Positions 18,239-27,608 are shown, numbered from the stretch's first letter. The stretch is DNA of 64,000 nt from Phytopseudomonas daroniae (GCF_004327285.1 NZ_QJUI01000020.1:1-64000); one strand, 5' to 3'. Made by a program: numbers and translations. Notes: a model not told the origin generated them from the letters alone.

Positions 18239-18380
18239 TCCTGAATTACATCTGGAAAGGCCACGGTGTCGGCCCTACGGCCTTCGTGCGCGCTTTGTAA
18301 GTCAGCTCTGATGCCAATAACAAAATGTCATGATCCTTTCGAGGGGAAATGACCGTAAATCGTCAAGAGGTTCGATCAAC

Positions 18381-19262
18381 ATGACACCCTCAATCATCGA
18401 TATTCATCCCCATATCATTTCAACCGACACTGCCCTTTATCCCATTGCACCTCAGAGTGGACATCGTTCCAAGTGGTCGGCCACGCGTCCGGCCACATTC
18501 GAACAGTTGATCCGGGAGATGGATGAGGCCGGAGTTGCGAAGGCGGCGATCGTCCATTCCTCTACCACTTATGGCCACAATAATTCTTATGTGGCCGACT
18601 CCGTGGCGATACATCCGAAGCGATTCACCGGTGTTTATTCCTTCGATATGTTGGCTCCCGATGCGCTGCAGACCTTCGATTACTGGCTGGCCCGTGGCAT
18701 GGGCGGGATTCGGCTTTTCACCGGCGGGGCGACCCATCAGACCGATGGCAGCTGGTTGGTCAACCCGGCAACCTTCCCGATCTGGGAGCGCTGCGCCGAG
18801 ATTGGCATGACCATCGTGATCCAGACCACTCCGGCCGGTCTGGGCATGGTGGCCGAACTTGCCGAGCGCTTTCCCACCGTCAGGATCGCGCTCGATCACT
18901 GCGGGCGTCCGCAGCTCGAGGGCGGACCTCCCTACGCTGCCTGTGCAGGGCTGTTCGACCTGGCGAAATACCCGAACATCTACCTCAAGATCACGCCCAA
19001 GACCTTCGAGTTGGCGCAGGCGGCGCCTGGAGGAAGCGAGGCGTTTTTCCCTCATCTGGTACAGATATTCGGGGCAGACCATCTGGCCTTCGGCTCGAAC
19101 TATCCGGCCTCGGAAGGGCCGTTGAAGAAGTTGATCGATCAGGGGCACGCCTGCTTCGCATCCCTGAGCGAAGAGGAGCGTGCCTGGATCTGGGGCCGTA
19201 CGGCGAAGATCCTTTATCCGACTCTTGCCGAGCAGAACGCAGAAGCGCTTTCGAATCTCTAG
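18381..19262 (+). CDS. Amidohydrolase-family TIM-barrel protein (paralogue 2)
   Basis: A 293-residue metal-dependent hydrolase, paralogous to 12797-13642: IIDIHPHIIS with the HxH metal pair, AGVAKAAIVHSSTTYGHNNS, VRIALDHCGRPQLEGGPPYA, YPNIYLKITPKTFE, and LAFGSNYPASEGPLKKLID. The ATG at 18381 is used because it directly precedes the conserved start; the frame is open to 18330. It lies between tctC and tctAB, which suggests that the imported compound, or a close product, is its substrate (inference). Lactonase or decarboxylase activity are both possible for the family. Confidence 0.82.
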   Translation: MTPSIIDIHPHIISTDTALYPIAPQSGHRSKWSATRPATFEQLIREMDEAGVAKAAIVHSSTTYGHNNSYVADSVAIHPKRFTGVYSFDMLAPDALQTFDYWLARGMGGIRLFTGGATHQTDGSWLVNPATFPIWERCAEIGMTIVIQTTPAGLGMVAELAERFPTVRIALDHCGRPQLEGGPPYAACAGLFDLAKYPNIYLKITPKTFELAQAAPGGSEAFFPHLVQIFGADHLAFGSNYPASEGPLKKLIDQGHACFASLSEEERAWIWGRTAKILYPTLAEQNAEALSNL

Positions 19263-19367
19263 GTGGTGGGGTATGGCGCTGGCCGGATTGAACGCCCGGC
19301 AAGCGATGTGCCTGTCTTAAACCTAGCTGACTCACAAAGTGAGCTTGCCCACTAATCAGGACGAATC

Positions 19368-21380
19368 ATGGATTTCCTTTTCGATTCATCAACACTGTCG
19401 GCAGCCAGTAACGCGCTGTCGCTCATCTTGTCATTCGATCGTCTGGTGTTTGTCATCCTCGGGGTTCTGGCCGGCATCGCCATAGGACTGGTGCCCGGGG
19501 TCGGTGGCCTAACCGGCTTTGCGCTACTGGTGCCGTTCACGTACACGATGGATCCCATCGCGGCCATTGGCATGTTGCTCGGTATGCATTCGGTTTCTAC
19601 CACTTCGGATAGTATCGGGGCGGTGATTTTGGGCGTACCAGGAAGCTCGGCCTCGCAGGCGACAGTGCTCGACGGGCTGCCGATGGCCAAGCGCGGCGAG
19701 GCATCGCGCGCGCTGAGTGCGTGCTACACGTCATCGCTACTTGGGGGATTGGTCGGGGCAGTCATCCTGGCAGTCTCGCTGCCGTTGGTACGGCCGCTCG
19801 TCCTCTCCATCACCACACCCGAAATGTTGGCGCTGACAATTTTCGGGATCACGATGGTTGCGGTGCTGTCGGGCAATGCGCCGCTGAAGGGGGTGGTCGC
19901 AGCCTGCCTCGGCATTCTGGTGGGCATGATTGGCACCAATGTTCAGACCGGGCAAATGCGCTGGACGGGCGACTTCCTCTATCTGGCGGATGGTATCCCT
20001 CTCGTGCCGGTGCTACTTGGCCTTTTCGCGCTGCCTGAGTTGTGCGATCTCGCCATACAGCGCTCCGCGGTAAGCAACCACGCGGCCGTAGGGACTTTTA
20101 AAGGGATGGGCCAGGGCGTCAAGGACACTCTGCGAAACTGGTTCCTGGTGCTTCGTTGTTCCGGGATAGGCGCCTTCCTCGGGGCGGTTCCAGGTATTAC
20201 CGGAGCGGTGATCGACTGGATCGCCTATGGTCATGCGCTGCAAACCGAGAAGGGTGCCAAGGAAACCTTCAGTAAGGGCGATGTGCGTGGGGTGATCGCT
20301 CCCGAATCGGCCACTAACGCGAAGGAGGGCGGAATGCTGGTGCCGCTGCTTGCTTTCGGGTTACCCGGCGGTGCGGCGCAGGCAATTCTGCTTGGGGCAC
20401 TGATGGTGCACGGGTTCAACCCGGGGCCCGATATGCTGACCAAGCATCTCGACCTGACCTATTCCATGGTTTGGTCGATCGCTCTTGCCAATATCTTTGG
20501 CGCAGGCTTGTGTTTCCTGCTCAGCGGCCAGTTTGCCAAGCTCGCGACGCTACGCTACTCGCTTATTCTGCCGGTAATGATTCCCGTCGTCCTGATCGGC
20601 GCCTTCCAGGGATCGAGTAGCTGGGGAGATTTGTTCGTGCTAACGCTGGCCGGATCGATTGGCTGGATCATGAAACGCCAGAAATGGCCGCGCCCACCGT
20701 TGATCCTTGGCCTGGTGCTCGGTTTGCTAATCGAGCGTTACATGTCGATCTCTTTCATGCGCTATGGCACGGATTGGCTGACGCGACCGGGTGTCCTGGT
20801 ACTGCTCATCCTCTCTGCGATTATCCTGTTCACCCCGCTGTTCAAGCTGCTGAGAAAGGGCGGTGGAGCGCGGACGCTGCGGCTGCGGCCGAAGGGGACG
20901 GTTGTACTCAAGGCTGAAGACCTCACGTATGTGCTCTTCATCGGTGCCGGGCTCTTCATGTTGGTGACCGCTCAGGAGTGGAATTTCCTGGCCGCGATCG
21001 GTCCGACGGTGGTCGCAAGCATTCTTGTCATCGCCGGGACGATCAGTCTTGCATACAAAATCTTCGTCACCCCGATACGTGCTACGAGTGGCGGCAGCAT
21101 TCACATGGATGCAGCGAGTGACCACGGCATACTGCCAGACAAGCTGGTTCTGGTGAGAGCAACAAGATTCTTTGGCTGGTTCCTCGCCTTCTTCGTCTCT
21201 ACTGCGCTGATTGGCATGCTTCCGACGGTGCCGCTGCTGATCGTAGCTTTCATGCGCATCGAGGGCCGTGAGCCTTGGCGACTCAGTCTGATCCTTGCGG
21301 TCTGCGTGACGGCAATCCTGTATGGCATCTTCGACCGGCTCCTCCATATCGCTTGGCCGAGTAGCCTCCTCGGTTATTGA
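19368..21380 (+). CDS. Fused TctA-TctB membrane protein of a tripartite tricarboxylate transporter
   Basis: A 670-residue membrane protein. Residues 1 to about 500 are TctA: the GIAIGLVPGVGGLTGFALLV motif near the N-terminus, GMLLGMHSVSTTSDSIGAVI, GVPGSSASQATVLDGLPMAK, and the second half repeat GAFLGAVPGITGAVIDWIAY with AFGLPGGAAQAILLGALM. The last 150 or so residues (from about LTYVLFIGAGLFMLVTAQEW) have four hydrophobic segments and resemble the small TctB subunit, which is normally a separate gene of about 150 residues; no separate tctB is nearby. TctA uses an ion gradient to move the ligand delivered by TctC. Confidence 0.85.
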   Translation: MDFLFDSSTLSAASNALSLILSFDRLVFVILGVLAGIAIGLVPGVGGLTGFALLVPFTYTMDPIAAIGMLLGMHSVSTTSDSIGAVILGVPGSSASQATVLDGLPMAKRGEASRALSACYTSSLLGGLVGAVILAVSLPLVRPLVLSITTPEMLALTIFGITMVAVLSGNAPLKGVVAACLGILVGMIGTNVQTGQMRWTGDFLYLADGIPLVPVLLGLFALPELCDLAIQRSAVSNHAAVGTFKGMGQGVKDTLRNWFLVLRCSGIGAFLGAVPGITGAVIDWIAYGHALQTEKGAKETFSKGDVRGVIAPESATNAKEGGMLVPLLAFGLPGGAAQAILLGALMVHGFNPGPDMLTKHLDLTYSMVWSIALANIFGAGLCFLLSGQFAKLATLRYSLILPVMIPVVLIGAFQGSSSWGDLFVLTLAGSIGWIMKRQKWPRPPLILGLVLGLLIERYMSISFMRYGTDWLTRPGVLVLLILSAIILFTPLFKLLRKGGGARTLRLRPKGTVVLKAEDLTYVLFIGAGLFMLVTAQEWNFLAAIGPTVVASILVIAGTISLAYKIFVTPIRATSGGSIHMDAASDHGILPDKLVLVRATRFFGWFLAFFVSTALIGMLPTVPLLIVAFMRIEGREPWRLSLILAVCVTAILYGIFDRLLHIAWPSSLLGY

Positions 21381-21645
21381 GTGGGGTAACCATTACACCG
21401 CGCAAAATACCGAGCGTTAGTACGGCAAAGCCGCGCACAAGGATGTGCTCAACGCTGTAGATGGATAGTTGCCATGCTGACGCATGGAGGTGTAGCGACA
21501 CTGTCGTTCGCCGAGCAGAGCGTGACGCCTTTCCTGTCTTCAGGAAGTGCAAGAGTTCTAACCCTGGGGGTAAAAGTCCGAGAGGTTCGGGGCGCACCAA
21601 AGCGGGATTCTGCTCCGGCATCATTTTGTAGAAGGAGAGAGAAAG

Positions 21646-22173
21646 ATGAATGGTCGATTGCAGCCTATTGAGCCTGAGAATACCTCCGACAAACAGAAGG
21701 AAGTCATCGCACGCCTGGGCGAAGGGCGGGGACGTATTCCCACCCCGTTCAACATCTGGCTACACAACCCGCATCTAGCCGAAGGGATGGAGATCATCGG
21801 CACGCATATCGACCGCTCGCCAGTGCTGAGCGAGGTGGAGAGCGAAGTGGCGATCCTCTCCACGGCGGTGTTCTGGAACGCACCCTATGTCATCGCCAAC
21901 CACCGGCGGCATGCATTGAAGGCCGGAGTCCCAGAGGCAATGGTCAGAGCCATCCTCGAGAAGCAGCGACCCGAACCGGGGGATGGACGCCTTGGTGTGA
22001 TCAGTGACGCGGTCTGCGACATCCTCGCAGGAGGCGTGATCGACGATGAGCGTTTTGCCCGTTACGAAGCCGATCTGGGCCGAGCGGTGATTGCCGAGCT
22101 GCTCATCGTCGTAGGGTATTTCACTTCTGTTTCGCTGGCCATGAGCCTGCATGCGCTTCAGCCAAAAGGCTGA
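21646..22173 (+). CDS. Carboxymuconolactone decarboxylase-like (AhpD-fold) protein
   Basis: A 175-residue all-helical protein of the CMD/AhpD superfamily: FNIWLHNPHLAEGMEIIGTH, then SEVESEVAILSTAVFWNAPYVIANHRRHALKAGV. The usual AhpD CxxC pair is absent, which fits the CMD branch rather than peroxidase-linked AhpD. CMD proteins decarboxylate lactones in protocatechuate catabolism, but many of this subgroup are uncharacterised. A strong ribosome site (AGAAGGAGAG) precedes ATG 21646. It lies between the transporter and the aldehyde dehydrogenase. Confidence 0.8.
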   Translation: MNGRLQPIEPENTSDKQKEVIARLGEGRGRIPTPFNIWLHNPHLAEGMEIIGTHIDRSPVLSEVESEVAILSTAVFWNAPYVIANHRRHALKAGVPEAMVRAILEKQRPEPGDGRLGVISDAVCDILAGGVIDDERFARYEADLGRAVIAELLIVVGYFTSVSLAMSLHALQPKG

Positions 22174-22509
22174 CGGTTCATTACGCCGCGGGACGCAGCG
22201 TTCAGACGCGTAATCGGGACGCGAGCGCGAGAGGGGAGAATCCAGGCACTTCGGGCTGCGTCTCATGCGCTGCGTCCCATCCGGACTGCTTCTGTGGTCG
22301 GTCTGGGAGCGCTGGACGGCCATAGGCGTTGTCTCGGAGGCATAGGATCTCGTCCCCGAAATGGTGGCTAACAGGTGAGCCGCGCAAACTTCCAGGCACT
22401 GGCTGAACGTCTCACCAGCTCACGAGCGCGCCCGCAAAGACCTGACATCGGTGCAACGTAACTTCGCGCACCACATACCTAAATACAGACATGAATAAAA
22501 GGATGCCCC
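22174..22509. other. Intergenic region, no recognised content
   Basis: 336 bases between the CMD-like gene and the aldehyde dehydrogenase. I see no gene, clear promoter or copy of the shared 41-bp element here. Confidence 0.5.
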
Positions 22510-24036
22510 ATGAGCGTCGTATCTCCTTTCGTCCCCCACGGCCAGCATTTCATCGCAGGTGTGCAGATTGCGACAGAAGCGCAGTTTCGTTCGGCCCCGG
22601 CCAATGGCCCTGCGCATTCCTTCTCGGTGGGCACGCCCGCACTCGTCGACCAGGCCTGCCGTGCCGCCGAAGAGGCTTTCTGGTCCTTCGGCTACAGCAC
22701 ACGCGAGGAGCGCGCTGTTTTTCTGGAGGCCATCGCGGATGAAATCGAGGCGCGTGCTGACGCTATCACCGAGATCGGCACCCAGGAAACCGGCCTGCCC
22801 GTGGCCCGGCTCGTCGGCGAGCGCGGCCGCACGGTGATGCAACTGCGTCTCTTCGCGGCCCATATCCGTCTTGGCGACTACCTTGAACGCCGCCACGACT
22901 CCAGCCTCACCGACCCTCAGCCCTTGTCGACTCCCACGCTACGGTTGATGCAGCGGCCGATCGGCCCGGTGGCGGTCTTCGGGGCCTCGAATTTCCCGCT
23001 CGCGTTCTCGGTGGCAGGAGGCGATACCGCCTCGGCGCTGGCCGCGGGCTGCCCGGTCGTGGTCAAGGGGCACTCTGCGCATCCCGGCACCTCCGAAATC
23101 GTCGCGCAAGCGGTGCTTGCCGCCATTACCCGCTGTGGTATGCATCCAGGTGTCTTCTCGCTCGTTCAAGGCGGGCGGCGCGACGTGGGCGAAGCGCTCG
23201 TCCAGCACCCGCTGATCCGTGCTGTGGGGTTCACCGGGTCGCTTGGCGGTGGCCGTGCCCTATTCGATCTCTGCGCGGCGCGTCCCGATCCAATCCCATT
23301 CTTCGGTGAACTGGGGTCGGTCAATCCGATGTTCCTGCTGCCTGCCGCTCTTGCCGCCCGCGGCGAGGCGATCGGCACGGGCTGGGCCGCCTCGCTTACC
23401 ATGGGCGCGGGGCAGTTCTGCACCAATCCTGGTATCGCCGTGGTCATGCGTGGCTCCGAGGGCGAGGCCTTTGCCGAAGGCGCCCGTGCCGCGCTGCGTC
23501 AGACCCCGCCGCAGGTGATGCTTACCGACGGTATTGCGGCTGCATACCGCGTCGGCCGCGACCGCATTGCCGCCGAAACGGGAGTGCGGTCGCTGCTAAC
23601 CTCTCCCTGCGATCTGCGTGACGCCACGCCGAATCTCTTCTGCATTGCCGCCAAGGACTGGCTCGGCAATCACCTGCTTGCCGAAGAGGTCTTCGGCCCG
23701 CTCGGCCTGATCATTACGGTGGAAAGCCCTGCAGAGATGCGCGACGTCGCCAAATCCCTCGCTGGCCAATTGACTGCCACGATTCACATGGAGGAGGCCG
23801 ATACCGAGGCCGCGCACGGGCTGCTCCCGATCCTCGAGCGCAAGGCCGGCCGCATACTTGTCAATGGCTTCCCCACTGGTGTGGAAGTCTGCGATGCAAT
23901 GGTTCATGGTGGCCCTTATCCCGCTTCCACCAACTTCGGCGCCACTTCGGTCGGCACGCTCTCCATTCGCCGCTGGTTGCGTCCCGTCTGTTACCAGAAC
24001 CTCCCCAAAGGCGTATTGCCAAAGGATCTGCAGTGA
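22510..24036 (+). CDS. Aldehyde dehydrogenase (2-oxoglutarate semialdehyde dehydrogenase type)
   Basis: A 508-residue NAD(P)-dependent aldehyde dehydrogenase of the alpha-ketoglutaric-semialdehyde branch: LMQRPIGPVAVFGASNFPLA with the NFP catalytic asparagine, VGFTGSLGGGRALFD (nucleotide-binding turn), the general base in PFFGELGSVNPMF, and the catalytic cysteine in GAGQFCTNPGI. Members oxidise 2,5-dioxopentanoate or similar semialdehydes to the acid. In this region it could act on an aldehyde released by the aldolase or ThDP enzyme of the leftward operon (inference). Confidence 0.88.
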   Translation: MSVVSPFVPHGQHFIAGVQIATEAQFRSAPANGPAHSFSVGTPALVDQACRAAEEAFWSFGYSTREERAVFLEAIADEIEARADAITEIGTQETGLPVARLVGERGRTVMQLRLFAAHIRLGDYLERRHDSSLTDPQPLSTPTLRLMQRPIGPVAVFGASNFPLAFSVAGGDTASALAAGCPVVVKGHSAHPGTSEIVAQAVLAAITRCGMHPGVFSLVQGGRRDVGEALVQHPLIRAVGFTGSLGGGRALFDLCAARPDPIPFFGELGSVNPMFLLPAALAARGEAIGTGWAASLTMGAGQFCTNPGIAVVMRGSEGEAFAEGARAALRQTPPQVMLTDGIAAAYRVGRDRIAAETGVRSLLTSPCDLRDATPNLFCIAAKDWLGNHLLAEEVFGPLGLIITVESPAEMRDVAKSLAGQLTATIHMEEADTEAAHGLLPILERKAGRILVNGFPTGVEVCDAMVHGGPYPASTNFGATSVGTLSIRRWLRPVCYQNLPKGVLPKDLQ

Positions 24037-24876
24037 CATCGGTAAAGAAAACCATACCCGCCTCCTGACACCCTTCGGTGCCATCTCGCGTGCTCTTTGG
24101 CAGCCAGTTCGACCTGTTCTTTTGGGGCGATGGCCTGCCTTGGCCGGCATCCGGATGCAGCGCATCGCCTGGGCTTGGCCAGTCTGGGGGCGGTTCCGCC
24201 TTCTGGCCCGGTATCTCGTGGCCGGAGACCTGCTGCGGTCATTGTCATAGGCCCATTCGCCGGGGTTATTGATGACCGATGGAGCAGGTTAAGGCTGAAC
24301 CTGTTTGCTCGTAGCCATGGATCACCTCAATCTGATTGACCGCGAGCTGCTCATAACTGCGCAGAGCACACTCGCGGCAGCCCAGCTCGCCTCGCCATGA
24401 TCCGGCAGCTTGGGTCGGTGCGAGAGTACGGGCACAGTCGTGGCCTCTAATTCGATGAGCTGGCGCAGTGGCTGATCCTGCTCGTGATGTTGTGTGGCGG
24501 CTCCATCGGGCAGGGATGTCCGCGAGCATCGGTACCAGGCATGGGCATCGTCGCTCGAAACGGTTTGGGCTTGACGCGGCGCGCCCATAGCACCCGGCTA
24601 GCCGCCTATTCTGCGAGATACCAAGGCTATGCGCGGTCTTGGTTACAGCCTGCATGGCATCAATTATTTGCCGCACCGCCGCTGTGCGATATCCGCTTCG
24701 ATACCGTAGCCGCAGGGCTTAAATTCTTGATGGGATCCGCTCCCCGTCACGCTGAGTGCCTTAACCATGCAGTCAAGCGTAGAGCGGGGTTTCTCAATTG
24801 ATTCTGCATAAGCATCTCCGCAATCTCTCGTTGCGTTTACTCAACAAATCTAATAACAAAAAAGAGAGTTTCAGAG
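24037..24876. other. Long intergenic region before the porin
   Basis: 840 bases without a gene I can defend. Short open frames occur on both strands but none has a recognisable domain or a ribosome site. They may be remnants of a decayed gene. The only clear content is the 41-bp regulatory element at 24761-24801. Confidence 0.45.
24761..24801 (+). promoter_or_regulatory. 41-bp shared promoter element, copy B (porin)
   Basis: It begins TTAACCATGCAGTCAAGC and ends CTCAATTGA, matching the copies at 17014-17054 and (minus strand) 15828-15868 without gaps. It lies 75 bases before the porin ATG, which leaves room for a promoter. Confidence 0.6.
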
Positions 24877-26121
24877 ATGACGAAATACAGGACTGCCCTA
24901 TTCGCCTGCTCTGCGTTTTTGAGTATTTCTCCGGCATGGGCTCAGCAAGACACCGAACAGACCAAGCAATTGCAGGAGCTTACTGCGCGACTGGAGGAGC
25001 TGAACAAGCGGCTCGATCAGATGGGGGAGCAACTGAAGGCCGAGAAGTCGGCCGGCGCTGCCAGCGACGAGCATCGCAGAGCACTGGCGGCCAATCAGGA
25101 CAAGCTGAAGGCCCTTGGACGCGATATAACCCTGTACGGCCAGATTGATCTTGGGGTCGAGCACGTCAGCAACGTAAGCGGCAGTGGCAATGTTTCGCGC
25201 TTGAGTTCGGGGATGGGGACTTCCTACGTGGGGGTTCGCGGCAAGGAGGATCTAGGCGGGAATCTTCGAGCCGTATGGAACCTGGAAGCCGGCTTTTCGC
25301 CAGACACTGGCACCTCGCTCCAGGGCGGACGCCTTTTTGGACGGCAGTCATACGTCGGCCTCGAAGGGGACTACGGCACTTTGACGTTCGGTCGCCAATA
25401 CAACGTGCGGTTTTTGGCATGGCAGGAACTCAATCCGTTCGGCGCCGGTTCGCACGGCCTCACCACGCTGGACGAAGGCTATACAGGCTCTGCTCGCGCT
25501 GATAACTCCATTCGCTACCTCCTTCCCATCGGTAATTTCAACCTCGGTGTGAATTACAGCTTTGGCCGTGACGCCGTAAGTAATTGCGCGGGCGAGGTTG
25601 ACGACGTCAACCAATGTCGAGAATGGGCGGGCATGATCAAGTACGACGCAAAGAGCTGGGGCTTGTCCAGCGCCTATGAGCGAATTTATGGCGGTACTGC
25701 AGCGACACCTGGCGGTCTCACTTCGCCGGATCGTACGGACAGCCGTTTCCTCTTGGGCGGCTACTTCATGGTACGTGATGCCAAGATAGCCGCGGGTTGG
25801 GTCAAGCGCGACAACGAAGGTATCGCTACACCGCAGAGCAACCTGGTGTGGCTGGCCGCCAAGGTACCGGTGGCCAAGAACTTTTCCATCGATGGCATGC
25901 TGGGGCAACTCAAATACAAAGGTTCGTCCGACAAGGGACAGGCGATCGTATTGCGCGGCGTCTACTCGCTGTCCAAGCAAACGGATCTGTATGTGTCGGC
26001 AGAACACATGAGTAACGGCGGCGACCTCTCTCTCGCAGCGACCAACTCTTCACCCAAGGTCGCCCCTCCAAATGGTGACTCGCAGATATCCATCATCTCG
26101 GGTATCAAATATCGGTTCTGA
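24877..26121 (+). CDS. Outer-membrane porin with N-terminal coiled coil
   Basis: A 414-residue general porin of the Gram-negative Porin_4 (Burkholderia/Neisseria-like) type. The signal peptide MTKYRTALFACSAFLSISPAWAQ is followed by a predicted coiled coil of about 60 residues (LQELTARLEELNKRLDQMGE). A trimeric beta-barrel follows: DITLYGQIDLGVEHVSN, SYVGVRGKEDLGGNLRAVWN, RQSYVGLEGDYGTLTFGRQYN, and a last strand ending in the outer-membrane signature IKYRF. It probably lets the cluster's substrate cross the outer membrane. It carries the shared upstream element. Confidence 0.88.
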   Translation: MTKYRTALFACSAFLSISPAWAQQDTEQTKQLQELTARLEELNKRLDQMGEQLKAEKSAGAASDEHRRALAANQDKLKALGRDITLYGQIDLGVEHVSNVSGSGNVSRLSSGMGTSYVGVRGKEDLGGNLRAVWNLEAGFSPDTGTSLQGGRLFGRQSYVGLEGDYGTLTFGRQYNVRFLAWQELNPFGAGSHGLTTLDEGYTGSARADNSIRYLLPIGNFNLGVNYSFGRDAVSNCAGEVDDVNQCREWAGMIKYDAKSWGLSSAYERIYGGTAATPGGLTSPDRTDSRFLLGGYFMVRDAKIAAGWVKRDNEGIATPQSNLVWLAAKVPVAKNFSIDGMLGQLKYKGSSDKGQAIVLRGVYSLSKQTDLYVSAEHMSNGGDLSLAATNSSPKVAPPNGDSQISIISGIKYRF

Positions 26122-26536
26122 GAAGCGATGCGAGATCCGCACCACCCGGCATTCCCGGCATGATCCGGGAGTGCCGATTGAGGAGCGCGTTACACGCAAC
26201 ACTGAGTCGCAGGTACATGGCGTGAACGATGAGGAGGCGTGCCGCGGTAGGTGCCTGCACCCGCCGCAGTAAAGCCCATGATGCACAGCAGGCCGAACAG
26301 GATGGTTCTTGCAGCCGATTCGCAGTCGCCCTAACGTGCCGGAAAGCCACCCAGAATGGTGATCAGGAGTCGCACTTCGTTGATGCCATCCTGATGACCA
26401 CTCCATTCGTAACCTTCAATGCTGATGTGCTCGTCCGGCGCACCCCACATCCACGCATTGATCGTTCTGCATGATTCGCACGTGACCTTTACCTCCCGAT
26501 CAGGCGGGGTGTGCTATGTGCACATCGCCTGACCGC
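26122..26536. other. Intergenic region between porin and second LysR gene
   Basis: 415 bases. Apart from the hairpin at 26147-26176 I see no defensible gene. A minus-strand stretch could encode a hydrophobic piece (ILFGLLCIMGFTAAGAG) but it is broken by stops and not recognised. Confidence 0.4.
26147..26176 (+). terminator. Hairpin after the porin gene
   Basis: CGGCATTCCCGG pairs with CCGGGAGTGCCG (11 Watson-Crick pairs and one G-T) around a 6-base loop, starting 26 bases after the porin stop. No T-run follows. Confidence 0.5.
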
Positions 26537-27544
26537 TCAGCGCGTATTCGTTGATTGGCGATGGCGCTTCGCTTTACTCGAGGATGGTGTCTGCTGTGAT
26601 GTGGCGGCGAGACCCGTCAGCAGATGCTGAGCAGCTTCTTCCAGGCACGAAACCATGAGTTGCGCACTGGGGCTCAGGCCACGGTTGCGATTCCACAGCA
26701 CGCCGGTTGGGCGGAGCAGTCTAGGCAGGTTCAACGGAAGCTTATGAAAAGGCTGGACAGGGTCATTGGCAATCGATCCAGCCATTACCGCGATGAACTC
26801 GGAGACTTGCAGGTGTGCACGGACGACGTGAATCGAGAGCGTTTCGATATAATTGTTGGTCAGCGGCACGTCATTCGCCTCGAGCGCCCGCTCCAGTGGA
26901 TCACGCAATATCGAGCCGGGCGGCGGTAAGATCCAGGGGTAGGGGCACAGATCCGACCAATTCAGGGTCTTCCTGCGGGCCAGTGGATGGTGACGGCCCG
27001 TCATAAGCACCACCGGCTCCTCGAGAAGTTCCTTTTCCTCGAAGCTGCTGAGCGTATCCGGAGGCGGCAGGCGGCCCACGACCAAGTCGAGGCGACCTTG
27101 CCAGAGTTCAGGCAACAGCGACTCTGTCGTACCTTCGATCACCGTCACATTGGTACCCGATGACTGCTGCTTCAGGAAGTTCAGCGCCTGCGGCAGCAGC
27201 ACCGAGGCGGAAGCCGGCAACATGCCGATGCGAACCTTGCCCTCGGCCCCCGACCTCAGGGACTTCAGCTCATCGCGGGCCTGGTGCAGGATTGTCAGCA
27301 TTGCCCGCGCGTGGCGAAGGAGGCAATCGCCATATGGCGTGGGCATCAAGCCTTGCGTGGTGCGTGAAAACAAGGCGAGCCCAAGCCCCCGCTCGAGTTC
27401 GGCCAATGATTTCGACACGGCAGGTACGGTCACATGAGTGACCTCGGCCACTTGGGTCAGATTGCGGTACGTGTCGATCGCCACGAGCAGGCGCAAGTGC
27501 CGCGCCTTCAGATTGATCTGCAGATACCAGTCGAGATGATTCAC
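26537..27544 (-). CDS. LysR-type regulator, copy 2 of an inverted pair
   Basis: A 335-residue LysR regulator, nearly identical to 15887-16894 in protein and DNA: the same HTH (VTVPAVSKSLAELERGLGLA) and effector domain, with scattered substitutions (for example SILKQRSPG to NFLKQQSSG) and a divergent last 20 residues. It starts with GTG 27542-27544, aligned with GTG 15887 in the other copy. The two genes point towards each other and enclose the tctC-to-porin segment. Unlike copy 1 it has no shared 41-bp element upstream; similarity stops about 20 bases before the start codon. Confidence 0.88.
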   Translation of the reverse strand: MNHLDWYLQINLKARHLRLLVAIDTYRNLTQVAEVTHVTVPAVSKSLAELERGLGLALFSRTTQGLMPTPYGDCLLRHARAMLTILHQARDELKSLRSGAEGKVRIGMLPASASVLLPQALNFLKQQSSGTNVTVIEGTTESLLPELWQGRLDLVVGRLPPPDTLSSFEEKELLEEPVVLMTGRHHPLARRKTLNWSDLCPYPWILPPPGSILRDPLERALEANDVPLTNNYIETLSIHVVRAHLQVSEFIAVMAGSIANDPVQPFHKLPLNLPRLLRPTGVLWNRNRGLSPSAQLMVSCLEEAAQHLLTGLAATSQQTPSSSKAKRHRQSTNTR

Positions 27545-27608
27545 ATTGTGTACCTCAGCCGCTTGAGCTTTCTTCGAGTCGGCGTATGGATTTGCCCGGT
27601 TTGGTCAA

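Noticed and set aside
24266..24676. Minus-strand frame of 136 codons in the gap before the porin
   Set aside because: No domain, no ribosome site, irregular composition; at best a decayed gene.
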